Shown: piece after piece, positions 1 to 6,978 of the stretch
Position numbering within the stretch: the stretch's first letter is position 1
Layout of the letters: every line of letters begins with the position of its first letter
DNA from: Desulfobulbaceae bacterium
Lineage (GTDB): Bacteria > Desulfobacterota > Desulfobulbia > Desulfobulbales > UBA5123
Direction of reading: 5' to 3'
DNA: 18,465 bases
Assembly (NCBI GenBank): GCA_029865195.1
Contig: JAOUHH010000018.1
Span: forward strand, 1 to 18,465
Program-made: the position numbers and the translations under genes
Notes under the pieces: model-generated
The model's database searches: none
What the model was told of the DNA's origin: nothing
Seen by the model: the letters and a program-made list of their open reading frames with translations, nothing else

Positions 1-372
1 GAAGTTGTGGGTGACGGTGGCGTTGTCGGCGACCGAGACGGTTTTGTAGGGGAAGCGGAGATAATCGTTGTAACCGTCGGAATAGGTATAGCTGCCGACC
101 TCATAATCATAACTGCCGTTTTCCGGTGTGTTGACCGTCAATGTATAGTTGGCGGCGGAGCCATAGGTGGATGCGCTGAAATCGCCGTTGTCCGCCTTGA
201 CTTCCGCCCATTGCACTGAGACGCCTTCGATGCCGATACCGCCGCTGATGTATCCCGGATTTAGGTAAACATCCTCTGCCTGCGCCATGGGGGCTTGCAG
301 TGCGGCAAGGGTCAGTGCCGTTCCCAGTGCCCGGATCATGGTGGTTGTGTTTTTTTGTCTTCGTGTTCTCAT
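1..372 (-). CDS. Secreted protein, N-terminal part only (3' end off the left edge)
   Basis: The gene reads leftward from an ATG at 372 and stays open for 124 codons to the window edge. A strong Shine-Dalgarno (AGGAGGT, complement of 378-384) sits 5 nt before the ATG. The protein begins with a basic n-region (MRTRRQK), a hydrophobic stretch (about residues 12-30) and a signal-peptidase-I-like end, AQA before EDVYLNPGYI, so it is probably exported. The mature part is rich in Gly, Tyr, Asn, Ser and Thr, with alternating hydrophobic residues (YTLTVNTPENGSYDYEVGSY), which fits a beta-sandwich surface or extracellular protein. I do not recognise the family. It is divergent from a sigma-54 activator, and a -24/-12-like element lies upstream, so it may be that activator's target (inference). 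No transmembrane segment after the signal peptide is visible in this part. Confidence 0.75.
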   Translation of the reverse strand, partial: MRTRRQKNTTTMIRALGTALTLAALQAPMAQAEDVYLNPGYISGGIGIEGVSVQWAEVKADNGDFSASTYGSAANYTLTVNTPENGSYDYEVGSYTYSDGYNDYLRFPYKTVSVADNATVTHNF

Positions 373-418
373 GTTTGACCTCCTTTTCTCGCTCGTGTTC
401 GCGCGTTTTATGGCTGCT

Positions 419-439
419 CTTGATTTATTGATAATCAAG
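419..439. repeat. 7-bp inverted repeat in the divergent intergenic region
   Basis: CTTGATT and AATCAAG are perfect 7-bp inverted arms separated by 7 nt. The repeat overlaps the -12 side of the putative sigma-54 promoter, so it could be an operator. No run of T follows it, so it does not look like a terminator. Confidence 0.4.
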
Positions 440-449
440 TTTTGTGCCA
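434..449 (-). promoter_or_regulatory. Putative sigma-54 (-24/-12) promoter for the leftward secreted gene
   Basis: Read on the minus strand, the 16-mer TGGCACAAAACTTGAT matches the sigma-54 consensus TGGCACGNNNNTTGCW with correct spacing and two mismatches (G to A after TGGCAC, and C to A in the -12 element). It would start transcription near 424, leaving a leader of roughly 50 nt before the ATG at 372. The neighbouring divergent gene encodes a sigma-54 activator, which supports the call. The imperfect -12 GC is the main weakness. Confidence 0.45.
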
Positions 450-521
450 CAGCGTTTTCGTTTTGCAAGTGGCCGTTTTGTCGTCATTGTGTGTTGGTTA
501 TGCGGCGGCGCGATGTGAAGC

Positions 522-550
522 TTGAAATTTCTAAATTATTCCTATATGGT
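522..550 (+). promoter_or_regulatory. Putative sigma-70 promoter of the sigma-54 activator gene
   Basis: TTGAAA (522-527, 5 of 6 to TTGACA) and TATGGT (545-550, 4 of 6 to TATAAT) are separated by exactly 17 nt in an AT-rich stretch. Transcription would start near 557, about 40 nt before the GTG start at 596. A short AT-rich inverted repeat (CAATA at 570-574, TATTG at 583-587) lies in the leader. Confidence 0.45.
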
Positions 551-595
551 GTAATTGGTTAAATATCGACAATACGTTTAAATATTGGTGATGTT

Positions 596-2167
596 GTGCG
601 GGCTTCGGTTTGTGAGTTGTTCAAGTCGTTTTCGGATGAACTCGATCCGGGTCGGTTGCAGGTAAAGTTTCTGCAGGCGCTCATGGGAATTCACGCCGTG
701 GAGCGTGGCTCGCTCTGGGTACGGCAGGGGGATGGATATCTCTGTGTCGAGGCGGCCGGTGGGGAAAGTGAGAAGGTGAAGGGGAGGTTGATTGGGCGGG
801 GCGAGCGAAGTATCGTCGGCTGGGTGATCGAGAACGGAAAGGTGGCGGTATCGAGGCCGGGAGAGGATTCTCGGCATTACAAGGCGATTGAGCAGGAGCT
901 GGCGGTTAAGAGCAAGGTTATTCTCGCATTTCCCTTGCTTTTGAAGGATAAGTCGGTTTACGGCGCCGTTGAGGTAATAGAAACCGGATTTTCTACTGAA
1001 AATCTCAATCTCGAGGCAGAGCGCCTTGCGCAGATCCAGGAGCTGGTCGATATCGGTTCCGTGGCACTCAACAACGCTATTGTATATGAGCGGCAAAGCA
1101 AGGCGAATGCCAGATTGCAGCAGAGACTGCGGTCAATGGGGGCGGAGAGCGAGTTCGTCGGCCAAAGTCAGCTCTTTCTGCACGCGTTGGCGCAGATAAG
1201 GAGCTATGCGGTGACCGGGTATCCGGTGCTGGTGGCCGGGGAGAGTGGTACCGGGAAGGAGCTGGCGGCTCGGATGCTGCATCGCTTGAGTGGACGCAAG
1301 GAAAAGCCGTTCGTGGTGCAGAATTGCAGTGCCATCCCGGAAACCCTTCTTGAGAGTGAACTGTTTGGGTATGAAAAAGGTGCTTTTTCCGGAGCGGTGA
1401 AAAGTCGCCTGGGTCTCTTTGAGCAGGCCGATGGCGGTTCGGTGTTTCTTGATGAGATCGGCGAGATGCCTTTTGCCCTGCAGGCCAAGTTGTTGCGGGT
1501 TGTGCAGGAGGGCGAGGTGAAGCCGCTGGGAAGTACCAAGGTGAGAAGGGTTGATGTGCGGATTATCTCCGCCACGAACCGGGATCTGGCTGAGATGGTG
1601 TCCGCGAAGCAGTTCCGAGAGGATCTCTTTTATCGCCTTTCGGTGCTGCCGGTGACCTTGCCACCCCTCCGGCAGCGCGTTGAGGATATCCCGTTGTTGC
1701 TAATGCGATTCTTGCGCCGCGAGGCCGCAGATAATGATCTGTCACCCAAGGTTGTGCCGCCTGAGACCATGCGGATACTGACGGCCTGTTCGTGGCCTGG
1801 GAACGTCCGGCAACTGGAGAATCTTGCAAAATACCTCACCGTGGTCGTGGGCAAGGAGGTGATCGCGCCCAACGATTTGCCGCCGGATGTGGTTGGCGGT
1901 GAAAGGGCGCCGCTTGCTGAAGCCGGCGTTGGCGGCGCCGGTGGCGTGAGCGTGTTGGGGCTGGGGGCTGAGGCGGGTGATGCGCTGAAATTCTTTGGCG
2001 GAAAGAGTTGGGAGGATGTTGAAAGGGCGTATGCTCGATATCTGCTCGTCAAGAATAACGAGAATATGACGTGGGCGGCCGAGGATGCCGGGGTTAACCG
2101 CTCGACCTTTGTGGCTAGGCTGAAGCGATTGGGGGTGGTTGTCCGGTCAAAGCGGCGGCGACGGTGA
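596..2167 (+). CDS. Sigma-54-dependent transcriptional activator, GAF-AAA+-Fis HTH
   Basis: This cytoplasmic enhancer-binding protein of 523 residues would remodel the RNA polymerase-sigma-54 complex by ATP hydrolysis. Residues about 5-160 form a GAF-like sensory domain, giving the FhlA/NifA/NorR-like layout with no phosphoacceptor receiver domain. The AAA+ domain has Walker A GESGTGKE (215-222), the sigma-54 contact loop as GAFSGA (262-267, normally GAFTGA), Walker B GGSVFLDE (280-287), and the downstream FREDLFYRL and WPGNVRQLEN motifs. A Gly/Ala-rich linker leads to a C-terminal Fis-type helix-turn-helix (AAEDAGVNRSTFVARLKRLG) and a basic tail. The GTG start at 596 is chosen because the first in-frame ATG, codon 30, would cut into the GAF domain, and an in-frame stop lies at 560. 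The Shine-Dalgarno is weak (GGTGA, 587-591). The ligand is unknown. The divergent secreted gene is the likeliest local target. Confidence 0.9.
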   Translation: MRASVCELFKSFSDELDPGRLQVKFLQALMGIHAVERGSLWVRQGDGYLCVEAAGGESEKVKGRLIGRGERSIVGWVIENGKVAVSRPGEDSRHYKAIEQELAVKSKVILAFPLLLKDKSVYGAVEVIETGFSTENLNLEAERLAQIQELVDIGSVALNNAIVYERQSKANARLQQRLRSMGAESEFVGQSQLFLHALAQIRSYAVTGYPVLVAGESGTGKELAARMLHRLSGRKEKPFVVQNCSAIPETLLESELFGYEKGAFSGAVKSRLGLFEQADGGSVFLDEIGEMPFALQAKLLRVVQEGEVKPLGSTKVRRVDVRIISATNRDLAEMVSAKQFREDLFYRLSVLPVTLPPLRQRVEDIPLLLMRFLRREAADNDLSPKVVPPETMRILTACSWPGNVRQLENLAKYLTVVVGKEVIAPNDLPPDVVGGERAPLAEAGVGGAGGVSVLGLGAEAGDALKFFGGKSWEDVERAYARYLLVKNNENMTWAAEDAGVNRSTFVARLKRLGVVVRSKRRRR

Positions 2168-2334
2168 GGCGGCTGTCTGGCGCGGCCGATGTAATTGATG
2201 GAGTTTTTGCGGCGGGCAGGGGCTCGGGCTTGACAGTCGATATATAAAGCGGTAACTCGTTTAAGTCGTTATGGATATTTGCGACGGAACGGGGTGGCCT
2301 GTTTCGTTTTCTACAAGTTAGGGGATTTGTGTCC

Positions 2335-3771
2335 ATGCCTGAGAAGAAAAATAAGACCGTTGTCGCCCCTTCGCGACAGGAGTTGTTGCGGCTGATTCCA
2401 AAGGTTGATGAGTTTTTGGATTGGGTCGCGGATTCCACCCAGGCACCGAGGCTGGTGGTGAAGGGGGTGGTGCGGAGCATTCTCGAGGAGCGGCGGCAGG
2501 CGATTTTGGGCGGCGAGCCGGTGGCGGCAGCAGAGCTTTCCCGTGAGGCAATGGTGGCGCTTTTTGCAGAGCGGCTGGCGCGCAAGCTTGCACCCAACTT
2601 TCGCACCGTCATCAACGGCACCGGGGTGGTGGTGCATACCAATCTTGGGCGCTCGCTGCTGCCCGAGGCGGCCATGGCGATGTTGCTGCAGGTTGGCGCC
2701 AGATATTCCAATCTGGAGTTTGATCTTGAAACAGGCAAGCGTGGCAGCCGCTACAGTCTGGTGGAGGAGTTGCTCTGTGAGTTGACCGGCGCCGAGGCGG
2801 CGTTGGTGGTCAACAACAACGCCGCGGCGGTGATGCTGGTGCTCGAGACCCTGGCCGCCGGTCGGGAGGTGGTGGTATCGCGGGGGCAGCTGGTGGAGAT
2901 CGGGGGCTCGTTCCGGATTCCCGATGTCATGGCCAAGAGCGGCGCCACCCTGGTCGAGGTCGGCGCCACCAACCGCACCCATCTCCGCGACTATCGGGCG
3001 GTGATCAATGAGAACACCGCCATGCTGCTCAAGGTGCATACCAGTAACTTCAAGATGATCGGGTTCACCTCCGAGGTGCCGCTGGGGGAGTTGGTCGCTC
3101 TGGCGGGTGAGTTCGGTTTGCCGGTGATGGAGGATCTGGGCAGCGGCTGTTTCGTTGATCTTTCCCGGTTCGGGCTGGCCAAGGAGCCGACGGTGCAGGA
3201 GGTGGTCGCGGCCGGCGTCGATGTGGTCACCTTTAGCGGCGATAAGCTGCTGGGCGGACCACAGGCCGGGGTTATCCTCGGCAAGCGGAGCTATATCGAG
3301 AAGATTAAGAAGAATCCGATGAACCGGGCCCTGCGTATCGATAAATTCACCCTGGCCGGGTTGGAGGCGATTCTGCGGCTCTATTTCGACGAGGAGAATG
3401 TCTTTGCCACCATCCCGACCCTGGCCATGCTGAGTCAGGCCCGCGAGGTGGTCGATCGTCGCGCCAAGCGGCTCTTGCGGCTGATTCGTCAGCCGTTGGC
3501 CGGACATTGCCGGGTGACGGTGGCGGATGTTGAATCAAGAGTCGGCGGCGGCGCCTTGCCGGAGCAAGGTCTGCCCAGCCGGGCGGTGGTGCTTGAGCCG
3601 TTGGCGGTATCGGTTGGTCAACTGGAGGGGGTGCTGCGCTCGGCGCCGCTGCCAGTGATCGGCCGGATCGAGGCCGAGCGCTACCTGCTCGACATGCGCA
3701 CGGTGGCCGACGGAGAGGTGGCGGCGTTGGCCCGCTGTCTGTGTGACGCCTTTGATGGGAGGAAGAGATGA
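2335..3771 (+). CDS. selA: L-seryl-tRNA(Sec) selenium transferase (selenocysteine synthase)
   Basis: SelA is a PLP enzyme that converts seryl-tRNA(Sec) to selenocysteinyl-tRNA(Sec) using selenophosphate. The 478-residue protein has the usual family length. The N-terminal tRNA-binding part (LRLIPKVDEFL) is followed by the PLP fold, including NGTGVVVHTNLGRS, NNNAAAVML, EDLGSGC and the PLP lysine in SGDKLLGGPQAG (K304). ATG at 2335 is preferred over GTG at 2329 because AGGGGA (2320-2325) lies 9 nt before the ATG but only 3 nt before the GTG. Its stop overlaps the next start by 4 nt (ATGA), so the two are probably translationally coupled. selB, a frequent neighbour, is not next to it here. Its presence implies that the organism makes selenoproteins. 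Confidence 0.95.
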   Translation: MPEKKNKTVVAPSRQELLRLIPKVDEFLDWVADSTQAPRLVVKGVVRSILEERRQAILGGEPVAAAELSREAMVALFAERLARKLAPNFRTVINGTGVVVHTNLGRSLLPEAAMAMLLQVGARYSNLEFDLETGKRGSRYSLVEELLCELTGAEAALVVNNNAAAVMLVLETLAAGREVVVSRGQLVEIGGSFRIPDVMAKSGATLVEVGATNRTHLRDYRAVINENTAMLLKVHTSNFKMIGFTSEVPLGELVALAGEFGLPVMEDLGSGCFVDLSRFGLAKEPTVQEVVAAGVDVVTFSGDKLLGGPQAGVILGKRSYIEKIKKNPMNRALRIDKFTLAGLEAILRLYFDEENVFATIPTLAMLSQAREVVDRRAKRLLRLIRQPLAGHCRVTVADVESRVGGGALPEQGLPSRAVVLEPLAVSVGQLEGVLRSAPLPVIGRIEAERYLLDMRTVADGEVAALARCLCDAFDGRKR

Positions 3772-5885
3772 GCCGCTTTCCCTTTGCCGCTGTCGAAGCC
3801 CCGCTCGCAAGCGAAGATTTGCGCCGGCTGGCGGTTCCCTTTGCCGGGGCGGTTGGTCATTTTTTTCCAGGTAGCGCGGTGGTTTTTCAGTCCCTCGATG
3901 CGGACGACGGACCGCAGGCCGATGATGCCGCCTGGCACGAAGCGGTGGGCCGGGTGGGCGAGCGTGGGCGTCCAACGCTTTCCGCCGATGGGGAGATACT
4001 GTTCCTGCCGGTGTGGAACGACGATGAGTTGATCGGTGTTGCGGTTCTGCATCGTGGCGAACTTCCCTTCCGGGAGATGTCCGGGAGCTGGCTCCTGGAG
4101 GTGAGCCGCATCCTGTCGCGGGAGTTTCGTCTTGTCAAGCAGTGGTCGGTGGACGGGGTGACCGGCTTGCCCAACGGGCAGCAGCTTCGGGCGGGCCTGG
4201 CGGCCGAGTTGGTTCGGGCCGGCGGCGACGCCGCCGAGTTGGGCAGTCTGATGCTGGTTGAGATTCATGCCAAGGGGCGGGACGGCGAGCAGGTGCTGGC
4301 GCAAATCGTCCGCGCCGCCGGCGTTCTGGATGGGTTGGTCGGCGGGGTTGCCCCTCTCTATGCCTGCGGTGCCGGGGTGTTCGGCGCGATCTGGACAGGG
4401 ATCGACACCGAAAAGGCCTTGCGGATGGGCGAGGCGTTGCTGCGGCGGTTGAAGAGGGAGAATTTTCAGAAGGTGCATCTGGGTATCTGCCGTTTCGCGG
4501 CCCCCGGCTCCGGTGCGGGCGTGGAGGCCAATGCCTCGCTGCTGCTCGATCAGGCATGGGCGGCGTTGTGCGCCGCTCGCCGTCGCGGGCCCCATGCCCT
4601 TTGTGCCCATGCGGCGTTGAGCCGTAGCCAGGATCATCCGTTTGCGTCGCCGCCGGACGAGGTGATGACACGGTTGCGCCGACAGTGGCGCGGCCTTGAT
4701 CGCTTTGCCCTGTTACTCCTCCGGCCGAATAGTGAGGGTGGCGCTGGTGAGTCTTTGGGTGGGTGCCTGGCCTCGCTGCTTGGCCCTGCCTCGGCTCCGG
4801 TGCGGGCCGAGGGCGGTGACATCTTTGTTGCCTTGCCTGGTGCCGGCGCCGATGAGGCGCTGGCCTGGGTGGGTTCGGTGCAGGAGGGGTGTCGCTGTTT
4901 GGCCGGCATCGCCCTGTATCCGTTTGATGGCTGCCGGAAATCGGCGACGGCGGTCAATGCCGCCAAGGCGCTTTGCCACGCTACCTTCCTTGGGGAGAAC
5001 GGCAAGGCGGTTTTTGATGCGGTGAGCCTCAATATCAGCGGCGATGTCTATTATAATGACGGGGATCTGGCCCGTTCGGTACGCGAGTATCGTCGCGGGC
5101 TGCGGCTTGCCCCGGAGAGCGTTAACCTGCTCAACAGCCTTGGCGTGGTGTTGGTGCAGATGAACCGTTATCGGGCCGCGATCCCGCTTTTCGAGAAGGC
5201 GGCCGCCTTGGATGGCGCCGATTTCATGGCCCCCTTCAACCTGGGTTTTGCCTATCTGGAGCAGGGGCGGCCCGCAGCGGCGGTTGTCGCCTTTGAAAAG
5301 GCGCTGGCCATCGATGCCGCGCACCCGGACCTGTTGTTCTGGTTGGGGCGGCTCTATTGCCGGCTGGGACGTTACGCCGAGGCGGTGCGGTTGCTGGAGC
5401 GGGCGATGGCCGGCCAGGAGGCGACGGCGCCGCTGCTTGGCGCTCTGGCCGAGGCGTATCAGGGCGAGGGGCGCAACCGGGAGGCGATTGTGCTGCTGGA
5501 ACGGGCGGCTCGCCTCAACCCCCGTGACGCTGGCGTGTTGAGTCTGCTGGGTGAGTTGTATCACGACGAGAGGGAGGGGGATGAGGTCGCGCTCTCGCTT
5601 TGTCGGCAGGCGGTGGAGCTTGACGACACCGCCTGGCAGGCGTGGTGCCGTCTCGGTCGGGTGCAGTATCATCTGGGCGACACCGCTGGTGCCGGCGAGT
5701 CCTTGCGTCAGTGTTTGCTGCTTGATCGGGAAAACGTAACCGCCCTGTATCTTCTTGGCTGTATCTGTCGCGACGGCGGCCGGTGGCGGCAGGCGCGGCG
5801 GCTGTTTGAACGGGTGTTGCGGCTGCGGCCTGATCATGTAAAGGCGACGTCGGCGCTTGCGAAGCTCACGGGCGCGGCGCGGTGA
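3768..5885 (+). CDS. GAF-like / tandem degenerate GGDEF / TPR-repeat protein
   Basis: This predicted cytoplasmic protein of 705 residues has no signal peptide or membrane segment. Residues about 1-125 resemble a GAF domain (ILFLPVWNDDELIGVAVLHRG). A first GGDEF-like domain begins at DGVTGLPNGQQL (from residue 129), but its signature position reads roughly CGAGVFGA, so it should not be catalytic. A second shows GGDIFVALPG (349-358) followed by GIALYPFDG, typical of GGDEF domains, but GGDIF lacks the conserved Glu. From about residue 422 to the end there are some eight TPR units (for example SLGVVLVQMNRYRAAIPLFEKA), a protein-binding scaffold. It overlaps selA by 4 nt and precedes the LOG gene by 39 nt, so it probably belongs to one transcript. 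I infer a nucleotide-sensing or scaffolding role, not diguanylate cyclase activity. A link to selenium metabolism is suggested only by position. Confidence 0.8.
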   Translation: MSRFPFAAVEAPLASEDLRRLAVPFAGAVGHFFPGSAVVFQSLDADDGPQADDAAWHEAVGRVGERGRPTLSADGEILFLPVWNDDELIGVAVLHRGELPFREMSGSWLLEVSRILSREFRLVKQWSVDGVTGLPNGQQLRAGLAAELVRAGGDAAELGSLMLVEIHAKGRDGEQVLAQIVRAAGVLDGLVGGVAPLYACGAGVFGAIWTGIDTEKALRMGEALLRRLKRENFQKVHLGICRFAAPGSGAGVEANASLLLDQAWAALCAARRRGPHALCAHAALSRSQDHPFASPPDEVMTRLRRQWRGLDRFALLLLRPNSEGGAGESLGGCLASLLGPASAPVRAEGGDIFVALPGAGADEALAWVGSVQEGCRCLAGIALYPFDGCRKSATAVNAAKALCHATFLGENGKAVFDAVSLNISGDVYYNDGDLARSVREYRRGLRLAPESVNLLNSLGVVLVQMNRYRAAIPLFEKAAALDGADFMAPFNLGFAYLEQGRPAAAVVAFEKALAIDAAHPDLLFWLGRLYCRLGRYAEAVRLLERAMAGQEATAPLLGALAEAYQGEGRNREAIVLLERAARLNPRDAGVLSLLGELYHDEREGDEVALSLCRQAVELDDTAWQAWCRLGRVQYHLGDTAGAGESLRQCLLLDRENVTALYLLGCICRDGGRWRQARRLFERVLRLRPDHVKATSALAKLTGAAR

Positions 5886-5924
5886 CGGTTCTTGGCCCCA
5901 TTGGTGGTGGCGTGGAGATAAGAT

Positions 5925-6599
5925 ATGCAATCCAAGGTTGTTGACGAGCGGCACCAGTATTCGCTGGAGAATTTCAATGTCGGGGATTCCTGGCGTCTCT
6001 TCCGCATCATGTCCGAATTCGTGGATGGATTCGATACCCTCTCCAGCGTGCAGAAACCGGCGGTCTCTTTCTTCGGTTCGGCCCGCATCCGGCCAGAGGA
6101 CCCTTACTATAAGCTGACCGATCGGATTGCCACCGAGCTTGCCGAGGCCGGGTACGCCATCATCACCGGGGGTGGGCCCGGCGTCATGGCGGCGGCCAAC
6201 AAGGGGGCGGCGGTGGCCGAGGGGGTATCCATCGGCCTCAACATCAACCTGCCGTTCGAGCAGGAGCCGAATCCCTTTGCCAACATGCCGCTCGATTTCA
6301 AGTATTTCTTTGTCCGCAAGGTCATGTTCATCAAGTACGCCATGGCCTTTATCTGTCTGCCCGGCGGGTTCGGCACCCTCGACGAGCTTTTCGAGGCGCT
6401 GACCCTCATGCAGACCCGGCGGATCAAGTCCTTCCCCGTGGTGCTGGTCGGGACCGAGTTCTGGTCCGGGTTGCTGGATTGGATGCAGGAGAAGCAGGTT
6501 GGCGCCGGGTATCTGCGCAAGGATGACATGTTTTTGTTCTCTCTAATGGACGACCCCGATGAGATCGTCCACCATATCAAGCGTACCGTGGTCCTCTGA
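5925..6599 (+). CDS. LOG family protein (Rossman-fold nucleotide phosphoribohydrolase-like)
   Basis: The 224-residue protein belongs to the LOG/YvdD-type family (TIGR00730-like). Characterised members hydrolyse the N-glycosidic bond of nucleoside 5'-monophosphates, releasing cytokinin bases in plant-associated species or ribose 5-phosphate from AMP. Visible signatures are the Rossmann strand AVSFFGSARI, GGGPGVMAAANKGA (82-95) and PGGFGTLDELFEA (146-158) with the catalytic Glu at 154. The N-terminal 40 or so residues extend beyond the shortest family members. The ATG at 5925 has a good Shine-Dalgarno (GGAG, 5914-5917, 7 nt spacing). Family membership is secure, but the substrate in this organism cannot be told from sequence. 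No clear terminator follows it. Confidence 0.88.
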   Translation: MQSKVVDERHQYSLENFNVGDSWRLFRIMSEFVDGFDTLSSVQKPAVSFFGSARIRPEDPYYKLTDRIATELAEAGYAIITGGGPGVMAAANKGAAVAEGVSIGLNINLPFEQEPNPFANMPLDFKYFFVRKVMFIKYAMAFICLPGGFGTLDELFEALTLMQTRRIKSFPVVLVGTEFWSGLLDWMQEKQVGAGYLRKDDMFLFSLMDDPDEIVHHIKRTVVL

Positions 6600-6899
6600 T
6601 CGCCTACTCCGTGGCGGTTGTTCCTCTCTTGTGCATGCGGTAGCCGGGCGGCGCCCTCCTGACAGTCGTTGTCCTCCGTTTTCGATCCCTGCATGCCAAT
6701 ATTTCCCCATCACGATGTTGCCGTCGATCCGCTTTGCGGGGTTATATCTTTTATTTTTCCCCCACTCTCCACCACTGTAATCCTTCGCCTGTGGCTATAC
6801 ACAATAGAATGTATTACGCTTTCGTTGATCCCACTTTATAGTGTGTTTGTGCCCAATTTTGGGGTCTTTTTGCTGTCGCCTGCCTCCATGGATTTTTCC
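6600..6899. other. Intergenic region between the LOG gene and the mraZ promoter
   Basis: About 300 bases carry no convincing gene. The stretch is more AT-rich than its flanks from about 6700 on. Only weak dyads are present, for example CCGC-TTT-GCGG within 6728-6740, followed some bases later by T-rich sequence, and GACA...TGTC near 6660. Either might be a poor terminator for the upstream genes, but neither is strong. An open frame of about 100 codons from 6669 runs across the mraZ promoter and lacks protein-like composition. Confidence 0.5.
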
Positions 6900-6928
6900 T
6901 TGACACCGGCCTGTCTCCCCCATATAAA
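6900..6928 (+). promoter_or_regulatory. Sigma-70 promoter of the dcw cluster (mraZ promoter)
   Basis: TTGACA (6900-6905) and TATAAA (6923-6928) are separated by exactly 17 nt, 11 of 12 to consensus, with a predicted start near 6935. It lies 50 nt before the mraZ start codon, where the cluster promoter is expected. It is the only strong promoter seen ahead of the gene run through murC. Confidence 0.85.
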
Positions 6929-6937
6929 GAACGTATG

Positions 6938-6972
6938 GTGGTGCAAAGTGGTCCAAAAAGGTTTTTGGGGGC
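6938..6972 (+). promoter_or_regulatory. Putative MraZ operator: 10-bp-phased GTGGT repeats
   Basis: GTGGT occurs at 6938-6942 and 6948-6952, and a degenerate AAGGT follows at 6958-6962, all at a 10-bp period. A G-rich TGGGGG (6966-6971) then doubles as the Shine-Dalgarno of mraZ. Characterised MraZ proteins bind short TGG-type direct repeats at 10-bp spacing upstream of mraZ and repress the cluster. Here the repeats begin at about +4 and reach the ribosome-binding site, so bound MraZ would block promoter clearance. The assignment rests on the pattern and its position. Confidence 0.65.
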
Positions 6973-6978
6973 TAAATC

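Noticed and set aside
7..562. Plus-strand open frames at 7-219 and 287-562
   Set aside because: The first is antisense to the secreted-protein gene, which has a signal peptide and a strong Shine-Dalgarno. The second overlaps that gene's start and runs through the AT-rich regulatory region without protein-like features.
2178..2194. TGGCGCG... near 2178 as a sigma-54 promoter upstream of selA
   Set aside because: The -12 half lacks TTGC and several other positions mismatch the consensus.
2230..2258. TTGACA at 2230 with nearby TATAAA as a selA promoter
   Set aside because: The TATAAA (2243-2248) is only 7 nt from TTGACA, and the hexamer at 17 nt (TAACTC) matches poorly. A selA promoter may exist here but is not supported.
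6728..6760. CCGC-TTT-GCGG hairpin followed by T-rich sequence as a terminator of the selA-LOG genes
   Set aside because: The stem is only 4 bp and the T-rich tract is displaced and interrupted, so it is too weak to call.
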